Positions 37,256-47,600 of a DNA stretch of 64,000 bases are shown piece after piece. Position numbers and translations under genes: made by a program. Every line of letters starts with the position of its first letter. The stretch's first letter is position 1. The DNA comes from Prolixibacter bellariivorans ATCC BAA-1284 (lineage in GTDB: Bacteria; Bacteroidota; Bacteroidia; Bacteroidales; Prolixibacteraceae): NCBI RefSeq assembly GCF_000621705.1, contig NZ_JHXO01000012.1, positions 207,580 to 271,579 on the forward strand. The letters run 5' to 3'. The notes beneath the pieces were generated by a model. The model saw nothing but the letters and a program-made list of their open reading frames with translations. It did no database searches and was not told where the DNA came from.

Positions 37256-37400
37256 AAATAGCCTTTTCTTGAACTGACACTTCAATCTCAAAGTCTAAAA
37301 GGAGTTGTGTCATTCCGAACTTTTCCTTTCAGTTTTTTTTGTTTACTAAAACGAATGTAAAGAGGAATAGACAACTCCCGGCATATTCCCCAACAAAAAA

Positions 37401-39200
37401 TCAGTCCCGGTTCTCTTTCTTTCCTTCCGATTCGAGAGCCGAAAGCAGATAGCTCAGACTGGCTGTGCCATCCATTGTCGGTTCATTGGTAGAATAATCT
37501 CCTGTGTCATCATGATACACCGCTACAGAAGACTGGAATGCCCGATAGGGATCTTCTCCTGATAAACCTGAACCAATATGCTGTTCAAAAATGGAGCGGT
37601 ATATCGGGCCATCCACCAATCCTCCAAGCGGTTGCCGGTTTAACAGAACGACTGCTCCGGAATGAGTCTGAGTCGGGAAATCGCCGTTTCCGGGAATTCC
37701 GATGATCATACTGGTACCCCAGGGATTACAGCCAAACAGCCAATCAATTAATGACTGTTCCATTTCCTGATATTGCTCATCCCCGGTCGCTTTGCGGTAC
37801 AAATTAGACTGTGTGGCCATGGCTACGACCAAATTATTGGAACACCAGATAAAAGGTATTCCAATAAAAAAGGGATTATTTTTTCCTTTGTTAAAAACAC
37901 GTTGTATTCCCTGTTGATAGTAATGGTCAAACAAGGAGGAGGCTTCCTTGTCCCCTGTCCCGTAAGCCAAATAATAGTGTCCCAAGTTGATGAACGGATA
38001 CCATTGATAATGCCTGGCGGTATCGGCGCCCATCCAAGGAGTAACCGGCTCCTGTTTCCCATAGCCTATGGCGTCCTTCAGATAGATTTCATTTTTGGTC
38101 AGAAGATAAAGTTGTGCAGCCGCCAGCTCCATATCATCGACCCAGTTACCCTCCTCGTAAAAGTAGGGAGACACATAACACGCCGTCTGGCATACTCCAG
38201 GATTTTTCTTACCAAAATCATAAGCTTCCGACGCTTTTTTGAAGATTCTCTCCGAAAATTCAGGATAATATTTTTTTAGGAGCTTACTTCCAAGAGCAAA
38301 AGCCGAAGCATATTTCCCGGCCGTGGAAGCAATACCCGTTGCATTGTTTTGGTGAGCAGTCGATCCCTGGGGTTTACCTGTGCAAAAATAAACAGGTCTC
38401 TCTCCACCTTTTCCTCTGCCATAGTCAGCCGTGTCTTTATCCGGCAACTTAAAGCCTATGTGATCACGGTCATCAGCAATCTGATTGTACATCTGCCCTT
38501 CGGAGGGGTTCATCTTATCCAGCCAATCAAGTCCCCACTTGGCCTGATCCAATATATCAGGAATACCATTGCTCCCCGGATCCCCGTTTGCCTGGTAGTG
38601 ATCTCCGTAAACTGAAGGATTTTGTTGATAGGCAAAAAGCATTTGATAGGTGGCATTTGCCGAAGTAGTCACATATTGCAGATAGTCGGTAGCATCATGC
38701 CATCCGCCGATCACATCGATGTGCGTCGAATCGATTTTTTTGTCCGGGTTATAAATGATGAATCCGTCTTTCACGTGACAGGAATCCTTGTAAAACGGAT
38801 TATACCCGCACTGCTGTTGTCTCATATACTGAAGAATGTAATCCGCCATATGGGCGTATACGTCATTCCCTATTTGAAAAACAGGAGATTTCACCTCTCC
38901 GACCTGAATATAGTACTGACCAGGTTCTTTCCAATCGGAAAAATTGAGTCTGTAGCTTTTTTGAAAAGGTCCCCACTCCGGAAATTCAGTGACCTGCTCC
39001 GATTCGTAAACTTTCTCATCTCCGTCAGCCGAGAAAATTGAGAATTCTGTTATACCTCCATCTGAATTACTTACATAGACGGCATTCTTAACTGCATCGG
39101 GCATATATCCTACCTGATTAATCCTGATCCATACACTTTCCTCCCGGGAGTGGCAGGATGTCATCAGGACAACAAACACTGCGAATAAACAATATTTCAT
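37401..39200 (-). CDS. Glycoside hydrolase family 9 lipoprotein
   Basis: 599 residues from the ATG of MKYCLFAVFVV, chosen because it gives a signal peptide with lipobox LMTSC. An Ig-like N-terminal domain (IRINQVGYMPDAVKNAVYV) precedes an alpha/alpha barrel. The catalytic base region is GGWHDATDY (usually GGWyDAGDy), and the general acid Glu is in DYSTNEPTMDGTA. Most GH9 enzymes are endoglucanases, but some act on chitosan oligosaccharides as exo-beta-glucosaminidases. Inside an amino-sugar operon the latter is more likely. Lipid-anchored in the envelope. Confidence 0.88.
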   Translation of the reverse strand: MKYCLFAVFVVLMTSCHSREESVWIRINQVGYMPDAVKNAVYVSNSDGGITEFSIFSADGDEKVYESEQVTEFPEWGPFQKSYRLNFSDWKEPGQYYIQVGEVKSPVFQIGNDVYAHMADYILQYMRQQQCGYNPFYKDSCHVKDGFIIYNPDKKIDSTHIDVIGGWHDATDYLQYVTTSANATYQMLFAYQQNPSVYGDHYQANGDPGSNGIPDILDQAKWGLDWLDKMNPSEGQMYNQIADDRDHIGFKLPDKDTADYGRGKGGERPVYFCTGKPQGSTAHQNNATGIASTAGKYASAFALGSKLLKKYYPEFSERIFKKASEAYDFGKKNPGVCQTACYVSPYFYEEGNWVDDMELAAAQLYLLTKNEIYLKDAIGYGKQEPVTPWMGADTARHYQWYPFINLGHYYLAYGTGDKEASSLFDHYYQQGIQRVFNKGKNNPFFIGIPFIWCSNNLVVAMATQSNLYRKATGDEQYQEMEQSLIDWLFGCNPWGTSMIIGIPGNGDFPTQTHSGAVVLLNRQPLGGLVDGPIYRSIFEQHIGSGLSGEDPYRAFQSSVAVYHDDTGDYSTNEPTMDGTASLSYLLSALESEGKKENRD

Positions 39201-39307
39201 CACCAATATTTTTAACCGGTTATCATTAAGGGAATGAGGAACAGCACAACCTGCGAAATTAGTCATGCCTCCTCATTCCACTGAATCTAACGAACCAAAC
39301 TACTAGT

Positions 39308-40069
39308 CTAAACTCCATTAATTCTTTTCTTATATTCAGTCAGGCAAGACTGAAGGCGCTCTTGAGCAGTTGTGTCTCCAGGCACATTATGTGATGGATG
39401 GATATACAGCTTCACTCCCCTGTCTGCCAGAATCTCTGCCGCTGTCAGTACCGTCATCCAGGTCGCGGTGACAAAAGCCATCGTAGAGACCGGTCCCACT
39501 TTATCAAAGTGATTCTTCAACGGTACAGAAGCATCTTGTGCAGGTACACAGGAATCGACAAGAACATCAGCCAGATCAAATAACGTCTTGCCACTGGAGT
39601 GTCTTGATTTCTTACCCTCGGCCTCAGCAGCCGACCCGAAAACAATAAGTTTGTTTCCCATCTCTTTAACCTTCAATGCAATGTCGATATTTACCGGGTT
39701 AATGCCTGTGTGGGAAAAAATCCAAAAACAGTCGTCCTTATGAAACCTATAACCTTTCATGATCTCGGTTCCGTATCCCTCTACTTTCTCCAGAAATACG
39801 AAATTCTGCACACTCATTCCGTTGGTAATGTTCGTAAAAAATGTCAGCGGCAATTCCAGCATCGGATGAAAGCCTACAAACCCACCAATTCGCGGATAAA
39901 TATCCTGTATTGGCAAGGTAGCATGACCACAACCGAAAGTATGAACCCACCGTTCTTTCTCAATGGAGTCAGCCATGATCATCGCCGCTTTCCTGATATT
40001 TTCCATTTGAGTTTCCTCAATTTTGTTCATAACGCCGTGCGCGTTATTCAACCATTCTTTAGCTATCAT
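39308..40069 (-). CDS. SIS-domain phosphosugar protein
   Basis: 253 residues. The SIS fold is visible in KERWVHTFGCGHATLPIQDIYPRIGG, CFWIFSHTGINPVNIDIALKVKEMGNKLIVFGS, and the C-terminal VGPVSTMAFVTATWMTVLTAAEIL. SIS proteins bind, isomerise or deaminate phosphorylated ketoses and aldoses. Because no NagB is encoded nearby, this protein could supply the GlcN-6-P isomerase/deaminase step; that is inference. Lies 4 nt after the MFS gene and is followed by the GH9 gene. Confidence 0.8.
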   Translation of the reverse strand: MIAKEWLNNAHGVMNKIEETQMENIRKAAMIMADSIEKERWVHTFGCGHATLPIQDIYPRIGGFVGFHPMLELPLTFFTNITNGMSVQNFVFLEKVEGYGTEIMKGYRFHKDDCFWIFSHTGINPVNIDIALKVKEMGNKLIVFGSAAEAEGKKSRHSSGKTLFDLADVLVDSCVPAQDASVPLKNHFDKVGPVSTMAFVTATWMTVLTAAEILADRGVKLYIHPSHNVPGDTTAQERLQSCLTEYKKRINGV

Positions 40070-40073
40070 AAAT

Positions 40074-41228
40074 CTATTGTTTAATTATTTTATATTTCAC
40101 AGCATACAGTAATGCTATGATGATTGAAACAAACAGTATGAGCAACACACTTAACATGCTCATCCCCAACAACTGCAAGATATAACCAGTCAGCAAATTC
40201 AGTAATATGTTCCCAACCAGGGCTATTCCGATTACAATACTGAAAACGATTCCGGTATAACCGGGAAATACATCAGCTGCATAGTCCAGCATAACCGGAA
40301 AAGATGCTGCCAGCCCCACACCGATGAGCGCAATCCCAGACAGGGACACCCAGAATTTGGGTCCCAATCCCATAATCAGAATTCCAACCATGGCAACAAT
40401 CAAACTGAATAACAACACCTTAAAGGATGACACTTTTTTTAAGAGTTGACTTAAAAAGAGTCGGGTCAGTGCAATACTGACACAGCTAACGGTTATTGCA
40501 TAAAGTGCCCTTGAATAATCCACATGAAATGTATCTTTCAGGAACGTAGGAGCCCAGGTCGGAAGGATCGCTTCAACGGCACTCTGAAAAAAGAGAACCA
40601 AACCAATAATAATAATCGCCGGTTTAGTAAAGAAGCCGAGGTATTCCCGCATTTTCACCGGCTTTTCCCGTTTAGGAGCCGGAAACTTCACGAATAGTAC
40701 GAACACTAAGGGAATTACCAGCACCAGACCGGTAATGAACAAGATGGCCTGGTAATCTAAACCCGAATCCAACAGAATGGATGTCAACAATGGAAATCCA
40801 AACGCTCCAACCCCGTAAAAGACTCCCAATAAACTGATCCAGGCACCGGCATTTTCGGGATAAAGAATGGCCACGATTAGATTAGTGACTCCATTGATAA
40901 CTCCCCCGCCGACTCCTATTAACAAAAAAAGGTAAGGAATAACCGATACATACGGAGCATAAATAATTCCCTCTATTCCGATAATAACGAAGAGGATTCC
41001 CAGAATCATGATGGGCTTATAACCATAAAAATCGACAATCGCTCCAAAAGTAAAGGAACCAAACAGGATACCCGTGGTCAACATGGAAGCACAGAACCCA
41101 ATAAAAATTCTGTCAACCTGATAAGTAGAAGTCAGAAAGTCGTTGATGGTTCCGACCACCACCATTGTAATGCCAAACAACATCATTACCAAGCCGGTGA
41201 CAAAGAATTGAAGTTTTCGTGTATCCAT
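40074..41228 (-). CDS. MFS sugar transporter
   Basis: 384 residues with about 12 hydrophobic helices. A loop between TM2 and TM3 (GAIVDFYGYKPIMILG) fits the MFS signature, and a charged central loop (KFPAPKREKPVKMREYLG) separates the halves. Placed 2 nt after the ROK kinase gene and 4 nt before the SIS gene, it most likely brings GlcNAc or an amino-sugar oligosaccharide across the inner membrane, to be phosphorylated by the kinase. Confidence 0.85.
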   Translation of the reverse strand: MDTRKLQFFVTGLVMMLFGITMVVVGTINDFLTSTYQVDRIFIGFCASMLTTGILFGSFTFGAIVDFYGYKPIMILGILFVIIGIEGIIYAPYVSVIPYLFLLIGVGGGVINGVTNLIVAILYPENAGAWISLLGVFYGVGAFGFPLLTSILLDSGLDYQAILFITGLVLVIPLVFVLFVKFPAPKREKPVKMREYLGFFTKPAIIIIGLVLFFQSAVEAILPTWAPTFLKDTFHVDYSRALYAITVSCVSIALTRLFLSQLLKKVSSFKVLLFSLIVAMVGILIMGLGPKFWVSLSGIALIGVGLAASFPVMLDYAADVFPGYTGIVFSIVIGIALVGNILLNLLTGYILQLLGMSMLSVLLILFVSIIIALLYAVKYKIIKQ

Positions 41229-41230
41229 GG

Positions 41231-42190
41231 TTATTCGCTTAAATTGTCATCGTAACCTATTGCCAGTTTAGCCGCGCCATAAAGACCAGCCATTTCAGCG
41301 TTCCAGGAAGCTTCCAACCGAACCTGTTTCATAGCAATGGGCTGTCCCCATTTTACGGCCTCCTGATAAATTTTGTCAAGAAATCGTACTGCCTCGCCAA
41401 ATACCCCTCCACCGAAGATAACCACCTCAGGATTTAGGATACTCACCAGATTCGCTACAGCCATCCCCCAGTATTCGATGGCATTGTCGATTACCTGAAC
41501 CGCAATTTCATCGCTGTCATCATATGCACAGAACAGGTTATAAGCATTTACCTCCCGGGTCCGGAACATTCCCGAATAGTCAGGCTGCAAAGACAACAAC
41601 TCATTCGCATACCGGGTCAGTCCATCTCCTGATGCATAATATTCAAAACACCCGCAGGGAATGTATTTATCCTCGTATGGTTTGTTGAGTGCAAGCCAAC
41701 CAACGGCCCCGGCGATACCGCCGGGACCCTTGACAACTTCACCATCGATCATTATGCCGGCGCCGATTCCTGTTCCAACGGCTAGAAAAATGGCATTTTG
41801 ACATCCCCGGGCTTTCCCTTTCCAGGTTTCCCCGAGGATATAACAAGCCCGATCTCCGGCAACTTCTATATCGATTTTCCTTCCTCCTATCGTTTCGGAC
41901 AACTCACTCAATAGAGGGTAGTTATCCCATCCATCGATATTGGGCACCCAGACCGTTCCGGAACCGGCATTGTAGATTCCGGGAACCGAGATGCCAACGG
42001 CTCTCACCTGATCCGCGGACGAATCGCCAATTGTCAGCAACGACTTTAACTGTGATTGCATCAATTCACTGACCTCATTGCCTTTTTTCCCATGAAGCAA
42101 TACCTTTCTTACATCCAGTATCTCTCCATCTTCAGAAAAAATAGCACTGATCAGTTTCGTTCCCCCGAGGTCAATTCCAATTACAGACAT
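41231..42190 (-). CDS. ROK-family sugar kinase with altered substrate motif
   Basis: 319 residues. The ATP site GIDLGGTKL is at the N-terminus; AVGTGIGAGIMIDGEVVKG and VVIFGGGVFGE are typical of ROK kinases. The usual sugar-binding/zinc segment (GxxGExGH ... CxCGxxGCxE) instead reads GIAGAVGWLAL ... IPCGCFEYYASG: the Glu and His are Ala and Trp, and the leading cysteines are missing. It probably phosphorylates GlcNAc or glucosamine, supplying NagA's substrate, but the changed residues suggest unusual specificity. Lies 11 nt after the lipoprotein gene. Confidence 0.85.
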   Translation of the reverse strand: MSVIGIDLGGTKLISAIFSEDGEILDVRKVLLHGKKGNEVSELMQSQLKSLLTIGDSSADQVRAVGISVPGIYNAGSGTVWVPNIDGWDNYPLLSELSETIGGRKIDIEVAGDRACYILGETWKGKARGCQNAIFLAVGTGIGAGIMIDGEVVKGPGGIAGAVGWLALNKPYEDKYIPCGCFEYYASGDGLTRYANELLSLQPDYSGMFRTREVNAYNLFCAYDDSDEIAVQVIDNAIEYWGMAVANLVSILNPEVVIFGGGVFGEAVRFLDKIYQEAVKWGQPIAMKQVRLEASWNAEMAGLYGAAKLAIGYDDNLSE

Positions 42191-42201
42191 GGTTTTCGGT
42201 T

Positions 42202-43008
42202 TTAGTACCGGTATCCTTTTTTCTTAAATCGCCACACCCAACCCAGATTCTTAGCACTTCCGGCACAATCCTGGAACAGCACGAGTTCATTCTCATTCAG
42301 CAATTTTATCTCGTAAGTCCGGACATCAGGTACAAATACATAATCGTAGTCACACAGATCCATATCCTTCAGGGTGATGGTCATGTTGTCGGCATCAAAC
42401 TCAAATTCGCTGCTTTTCGGTTCTGCCCCGGGAGACGTTGTTATCTTCAGGGTATTGACATCGTCGGCACGGCTGAAGAACAACTCATCTTCAAATCCGC
42501 CATCTGCCGGGTTGGTTCCATCAGCAACTGGAGACCACCAGAGTTCTTCCCAATTGGTAGGACTGGACAAATACCAATGTTGGGTTCCGTCTCCATAATC
42601 GGTGGCGTATACCCAGGTCACCCCGTCTCCAAAAGAGCCCACCAGGTAAGACAATGGTTCCGGGACTAACCCCTCCAAAACGGTCACCTCTACTTCTCTT
42701 TGGATACTGACAGTACCACCGTCTGTTACTACATCGCAAATGATATCTTTTTTGCCAAGGGACGTTAATTTGAGCGTGTCTGTTGTTTCGAAAGAACTCA
42801 GACCATCTGCCTTCCAAAGAACGATACTACCATCTTTGACAGAAACAGCAATCTCGTTGCTTCCCGGAGTTACACTCTCCACTTTCAGATCAATTTCCTG
42901 AGCTACCTCATCCGCGCTTTTCAGGACAGGAAGAGAATCCCTGTCCTCAATGGGATCACATGATGCAATCAGCATTGTGACAAACAGAAATATGAATATT
43001 TTTTTCAT
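42202..43008 (-). CDS. Surface lipoprotein of the amino-sugar PUL, possible glycan-binding protein
   Basis: 268 residues; signal peptide with lipobox MLIASC. The N-terminal part (VESVTPGSNEIAVSV, DTLKLTSLGKKDIICDVVTDGGTVSIQREVEVTV) looks like an Ig/PKD-type domain. The C-terminal part is Trp/Asp-rich (GTQHWYLSSPTNWEELWWSP, NLGWVWRFKKKGYRY), as in carbohydrate-binding lipoproteins. It follows susD by 33 nt, the usual position of SusE/F-like or SGBP proteins. No named family recognised. Confidence 0.65.
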   Translation of the reverse strand: MKKIFIFLFVTMLIASCDPIEDRDSLPVLKSADEVAQEIDLKVESVTPGSNEIAVSVKDGSIVLWKADGLSSFETTDTLKLTSLGKKDIICDVVTDGGTVSIQREVEVTVLEGLVPEPLSYLVGSFGDGVTWVYATDYGDGTQHWYLSSPTNWEELWWSPVADGTNPADGGFEDELFFSRADDVNTLKITTSPGAEPKSSEFEFDADNMTITLKDMDLCDYDYVFVPDVRTYEIKLLNENELVLFQDCAGSAKNLGWVWRFKKKGYRY

Positions 43009-43041
43009 CTCTTTTTGAATTCTTAGGTTTGTATTGCTTTA

Positions 43042-44646
43042 CTACCAGCCAGGGTTTTGTTCGAGAACGCCTTCCGACAACAAAATCTGGGATTCAGGTA
43101 TCGGTAGAAACCCTTTCGTCTCAGGATTAAATGCTACCGAATACGTGGTTTGTTTACCTCCGGTAATAACCGGGATATTTGAAACGGCACTAAATGCTTT
43201 TTCAGCATCATGCCACCTAAGCAAATCGTAGTACCTTACTCCTTCAAATGCCAGTTCATGACGTCTTTCCATCTTGATATTGTCCAACGTTACGGGAACA
43301 CTTGGCAAATGAACGCGGTCCCTAACATCATCGAGATACTCCTGGGCTTTGGTTGATCCCACTTCAGCCCCCATCAGCATGACATCCGCCAACCGCAGAA
43401 GGACTACTTCCTGAGTATTACAGGTCATGTTATCCTGTTTTTGATCAGGTGCATAAATCTGCGTGAACATACTTTTACTGGCTCCGTCAACCTCAATATT
43501 CACCGGCATGTATTTCTTCTGCCAGAGAAATGTTTCCTCTACCTGATCCGGTGATGAGACATACCCGATATTTTCATCATTCACATTACATATTGAACCA
43601 ATTTTCCGGACATCATCGTCACTCCATGAATCCCATAACTGAGGATTAACCGGACCACATCCCCATCCATATCCAAACGGATAGGTATTTTGCATTCTCA
43701 ATCCGAAAAACAGGTTAAAACGGTTACAAGTAGCTGACTGAATAGAGAACCGAATGGAGAACATCGCTTCGGTGTTTCCTCCTTCCTCACCTACCCAGGA
43801 AAGGTCATTATCTTTCGCATAGGGATACACATCGCCGGCATAGGCATAAGGCCATTGGTTACGAAAATCACTAGTCAACTTACGACCACTGTTGGCTACG
43901 CAATCGTCGATATAACCAATTACTTCAGCTTTGGTAACCTTACCACCCTCGGGTAACGGCAATTCAGTCTTACCATAAACGCCGGTATAAAACAGGAACA
44001 CACGTGCCATATACCCTTCGGCAGCCCATTTGGTTGCCCGTCCAATATCATCAACCGAGTAAGGAGTATCCGGAAGTTTTTCGATTGCCTGTTTCAAATC
44101 CAGTGCAATCTGGGCATATAACTCTTCCGGTACGGCTTTGGGCAGGTTCTCTGGTTCTGTTTTCAGTACGAGAGGAACGGTACCGAACATCCGGGCCAAA
44201 TCAAAGTAGAAAAATGCTCTCATAAACAAAGCTTCTCCTTCTAACCGGGCTTGTTGTGTTTCCGAGTCCCAATCTGCTACCTGCGAGATACTCTCCAGTA
44301 GCATATTGGACCGGTAGACTCCCTTATAATCCTGTTGCCAGGGAAACAAATACATATCATACGAATAGTTTTTAAAATCCGCTATCGCCTGAAGTTCCGG
44401 ATCCACTGTACCACCGCCACCAAAACGGTCATCTGACATCAATTCAGAAACGAAGAAGCTATGTTTGAACAGGTTCGTTCCCGGATTCATCAGGCTGTAA
44501 ATTCCGTATAGTGCTTCCTGAACATCATCAGGGGTTTTATAAAAACTGGTATTCACTTTCATAGTGAGTGGCTCCGTATCCAGAAAATTATTGGAGCACT
44601 GGCTGAAAATCAGGATGACACCCAACAAATAGAATATCTTTTTCAT
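43042..44646 (-). CDS. SusD/RagB-family glycan-binding lipoprotein (amino-sugar PUL)
   Basis: 534 residues; lipobox IFSQC. SusD features: LDTEPLTMKVNTSFYKTPDDVQEALYGIYSLM, helical TPR-like QQARLEGEALFMRAFFYFDLARMFGTVPLV, GRATKWAAEGYMARVFLF, and the C-terminal MERRHELAFEGVRYYDLLRWHDAEKAF ... FLPIPESQILLSEGVLEQNPGW. Forms the lid of the SusC pore and binds the oligosaccharide. Lies 12 nt after susC. Confidence 0.95.
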   Translation of the reverse strand: MKKIFYLLGVILIFSQCSNNFLDTEPLTMKVNTSFYKTPDDVQEALYGIYSLMNPGTNLFKHSFFVSELMSDDRFGGGGTVDPELQAIADFKNYSYDMYLFPWQQDYKGVYRSNMLLESISQVADWDSETQQARLEGEALFMRAFFYFDLARMFGTVPLVLKTEPENLPKAVPEELYAQIALDLKQAIEKLPDTPYSVDDIGRATKWAAEGYMARVFLFYTGVYGKTELPLPEGGKVTKAEVIGYIDDCVANSGRKLTSDFRNQWPYAYAGDVYPYAKDNDLSWVGEEGGNTEAMFSIRFSIQSATCNRFNLFFGLRMQNTYPFGYGWGCGPVNPQLWDSWSDDDVRKIGSICNVNDENIGYVSSPDQVEETFLWQKKYMPVNIEVDGASKSMFTQIYAPDQKQDNMTCNTQEVVLLRLADVMLMGAEVGSTKAQEYLDDVRDRVHLPSVPVTLDNIKMERRHELAFEGVRYYDLLRWHDAEKAFSAVSNIPVITGGKQTTYSVAFNPETKGFLPIPESQILLSEGVLEQNPGW

Positions 44647-44658
44647 AGTCTGAATTTT

Positions 44659-47600
44659 TTAAAGTACAATGTTGAAACCAAACATGACCGTTCTCGGGCT
44701 TGGGTAGTAGCCTAAATCGATACCGGAGCCAAAACTCACTCCACCGTTGTACCCCACTTCCGGATCCATACCTGAATAGTTGGTAAACGTATACAGGTTC
44801 TGCACAGCGATGTAGGCACGTAGTTTTTGGAAAGGTAACTGACGATACAGGGTCTTGAAATCATACCCAAAAGAGACATCTGAAATTCTCAGGTAATCGC
44901 CATTTTCAATATATAAATCTGAAATGTTGGTAGCATTAATCGACGACAGTGTTGAAAGTTTCGGCAGCCGGCTCGATGTTCCTTCTCCATGCCATCGTCC
45001 AAAAATCTCGGTGGTATAATTATGACGGGGATAAATCCCGAAATCCCGGTAGGAACGAATAATTTGATTACCAGCTACCCCATTGGCATTTACCGAAATA
45101 TCAAATCCCTTGTAATCGGCACCGATACTCATGCCAAATATAAAATCGGGGTTAGGATCGCCAATCTCAACTTTATCTTTGTCATCGATGATATTATCAT
45201 CATTCATATTGACAAAACGGACGTCCCCCGGTGTTGCATCCGGCTGAATCAACTCTCCTTTAGAATTTTTGTAATCCAGCACTTCCTGTTCGTTTTGAAA
45301 AATCCCATCCGTTTTGTATCCCCAGAAATAGCCGATTGGCATTCCCTCTTCAGCCCGGAAAATCTCACTAGTTAGATCGGCCAAAATATTGGTGGGACCG
45401 TGAATAATTTTTTCCGAGTTAGCAATTCGGGTAATTCGGTTCCTGTTGTGGGATAAATTCGCGCCGACACGATAATGGAGCTCACCTATCTGATCGTTCC
45501 ACTGTAGTGAAAATTCGACCCCGGTATTTTCCACGTCACCGCCATTGATATAGGGAGCTGTAGTTCCATAGCTTGCCAGCGCAGGAGCCCTGACCAGCCA
45601 ATCTTTCGTGGTTTTCTTGTACCAGTCGAAACTGAATGACAGCTTACTTCCAAAGAACCGGGAATCTAACCCGACATCTGTCTGCTCAGAGGTCTCCCAG
45701 GTGATATCCGGGTTCGGCATGATACTCGGGTAAGCGCCAACCAGGCGGTTTGTTTTATCCAGTGTGTAATAGCTTGCATCGAAAGCGATGGATGACAAAT
45801 ACTGGAAAGAATCAATGTTCTGATTTCCGTTTTGTCCCCAACTGGCCCTGACTTTTAGAAAATCCAGCCACTTTTCTGTTCCTTTCATAAAAGGTTCACT
45901 GGATGCAATCCAGCCGGCTGCTACAGATGGGAAATATCCCCAGCGTTTGCCCCGGGCAAATTTTGAAGAACCGTCAGCCCGGGCAACCAGGGTCAACAGA
46001 TACTTCTCGCGAAAATTATAGTTCAACCTTCCGAAATAGGAGAGCAACATGTTCTCTCCCCAGGGATAACTGGATAGCTGTGTATTTTTGGCATCTATCT
46101 TCTCCGCATTGATTAGGTAAGCATGCTCCAGATCATCGAATATACTGTTCACATTCTGACCGGTGATAGATTCACCGATACCATCCTTTTGTATAGTGTT
46201 TCCTGCCAATATGTTAAACTTATGCTCCCCTTTTATAGTGAAAACATAATTCGCGGTATTTTCAAACGTGTAACCGGAGCCCAGAGACATGCTGTGATAA
46301 ATATCGCTTTCATTGTTAAAAGCACGCTCACTCAATCGATAAGCCGGGACGTAGCTTCTATAGCTTGAGCCCGAAAGAGAATAACCAAAACTACTTTTGA
46401 TGGTTAAATCCTTTATAGGTTGCAGTTCTGCGAAAGCACTCGCCAGCAACCGGTGATTTTTGGAGATATTCCGACTGTTATAATCCATCACTCCTACTGG
46501 GTTAGCAACTCTGACATCCCATGCGTCGATGGCGTAGTGGTAATTTCCTTTGTCATCGTACAAAGGCATCAGGGGAGTAGTAGATAGCATATTCCGGATG
46601 GCATTGTTGTACATACCGCCGATGGCAATACCGGACTTTTCATAATAACTATAGACAATGTTTTCACCGATCTTCAGAATATCCCGGTTGTTATGCTGAT
46701 AGATGATATGCTCCGTATTTACCCTGACGTTGTATCTGTCGTAAGAAGATGCTACCGGCTTACCCAAGATTCCATCCTGCGAAGTGTAGGAGAAACCGAT
46801 GGAATAAGATGAACTCTTCGTGCCTCCGTTAAATCCCAGTGAGTGGTTCTGTATCGGGGCATCTTTAACCGTGATGGCGTCCAGCCAGTTGGTTCCTTTA
46901 CTTTTTCCACTCTCAATATCACTCCAGTTGGGAATAATACTGGCATAATCATAAGGCATCAGCTTATCATTGATCCGCGCCTCATTCATCATGGCTGCAT
47001 ATTCCGGGGCATTCAACAAAGGCACCGTTTTATACAGGTTCTGAAGCCCGTAATATCCGTCATATGTAATGGTTGGTTTTGTCTCAAATCTGCCTTTCTT
47101 CGTCGTTATAAGGATAACACCGTTTGCCGCACGGGAACCGTAAATGGCAGAAGAAGCCGCATCCTTCAGAACATCGATAGACTGGATGTCGGATGGATTG
47201 ATAAAATCGATATTCGATACCGGAGTTCCATCAACGATGAATAAAGGCGTTGCGTTACCAATGGTTCCCATACCGCGAATATTGATATTGTAACTTTCAC
47301 CGGGCTGTCCTGACTTTTTTACTATCTGGACCCCTGAAGTAAAAGATTTCATGGCATCGACGACGGAAACCGTCTTGCTCTGTTCAATATTTTTACTGCT
47401 GATCTGCGAGGTAGCACCGGTTACCAGCTTTTTCTTTTGTACACCATACCCAATGGCTACCACTTCCTGTAAACCGACCGTTTCGCCTTCCATCACCAGG
47501 TTAATCGTCGTCTGATCTTTTACCTGGATTTCCTGGGTTTTCATTCCAATGAAGGAGAAAATCAGAACAGCATTCTCCGGAACATTGCCTATCGTATAAT

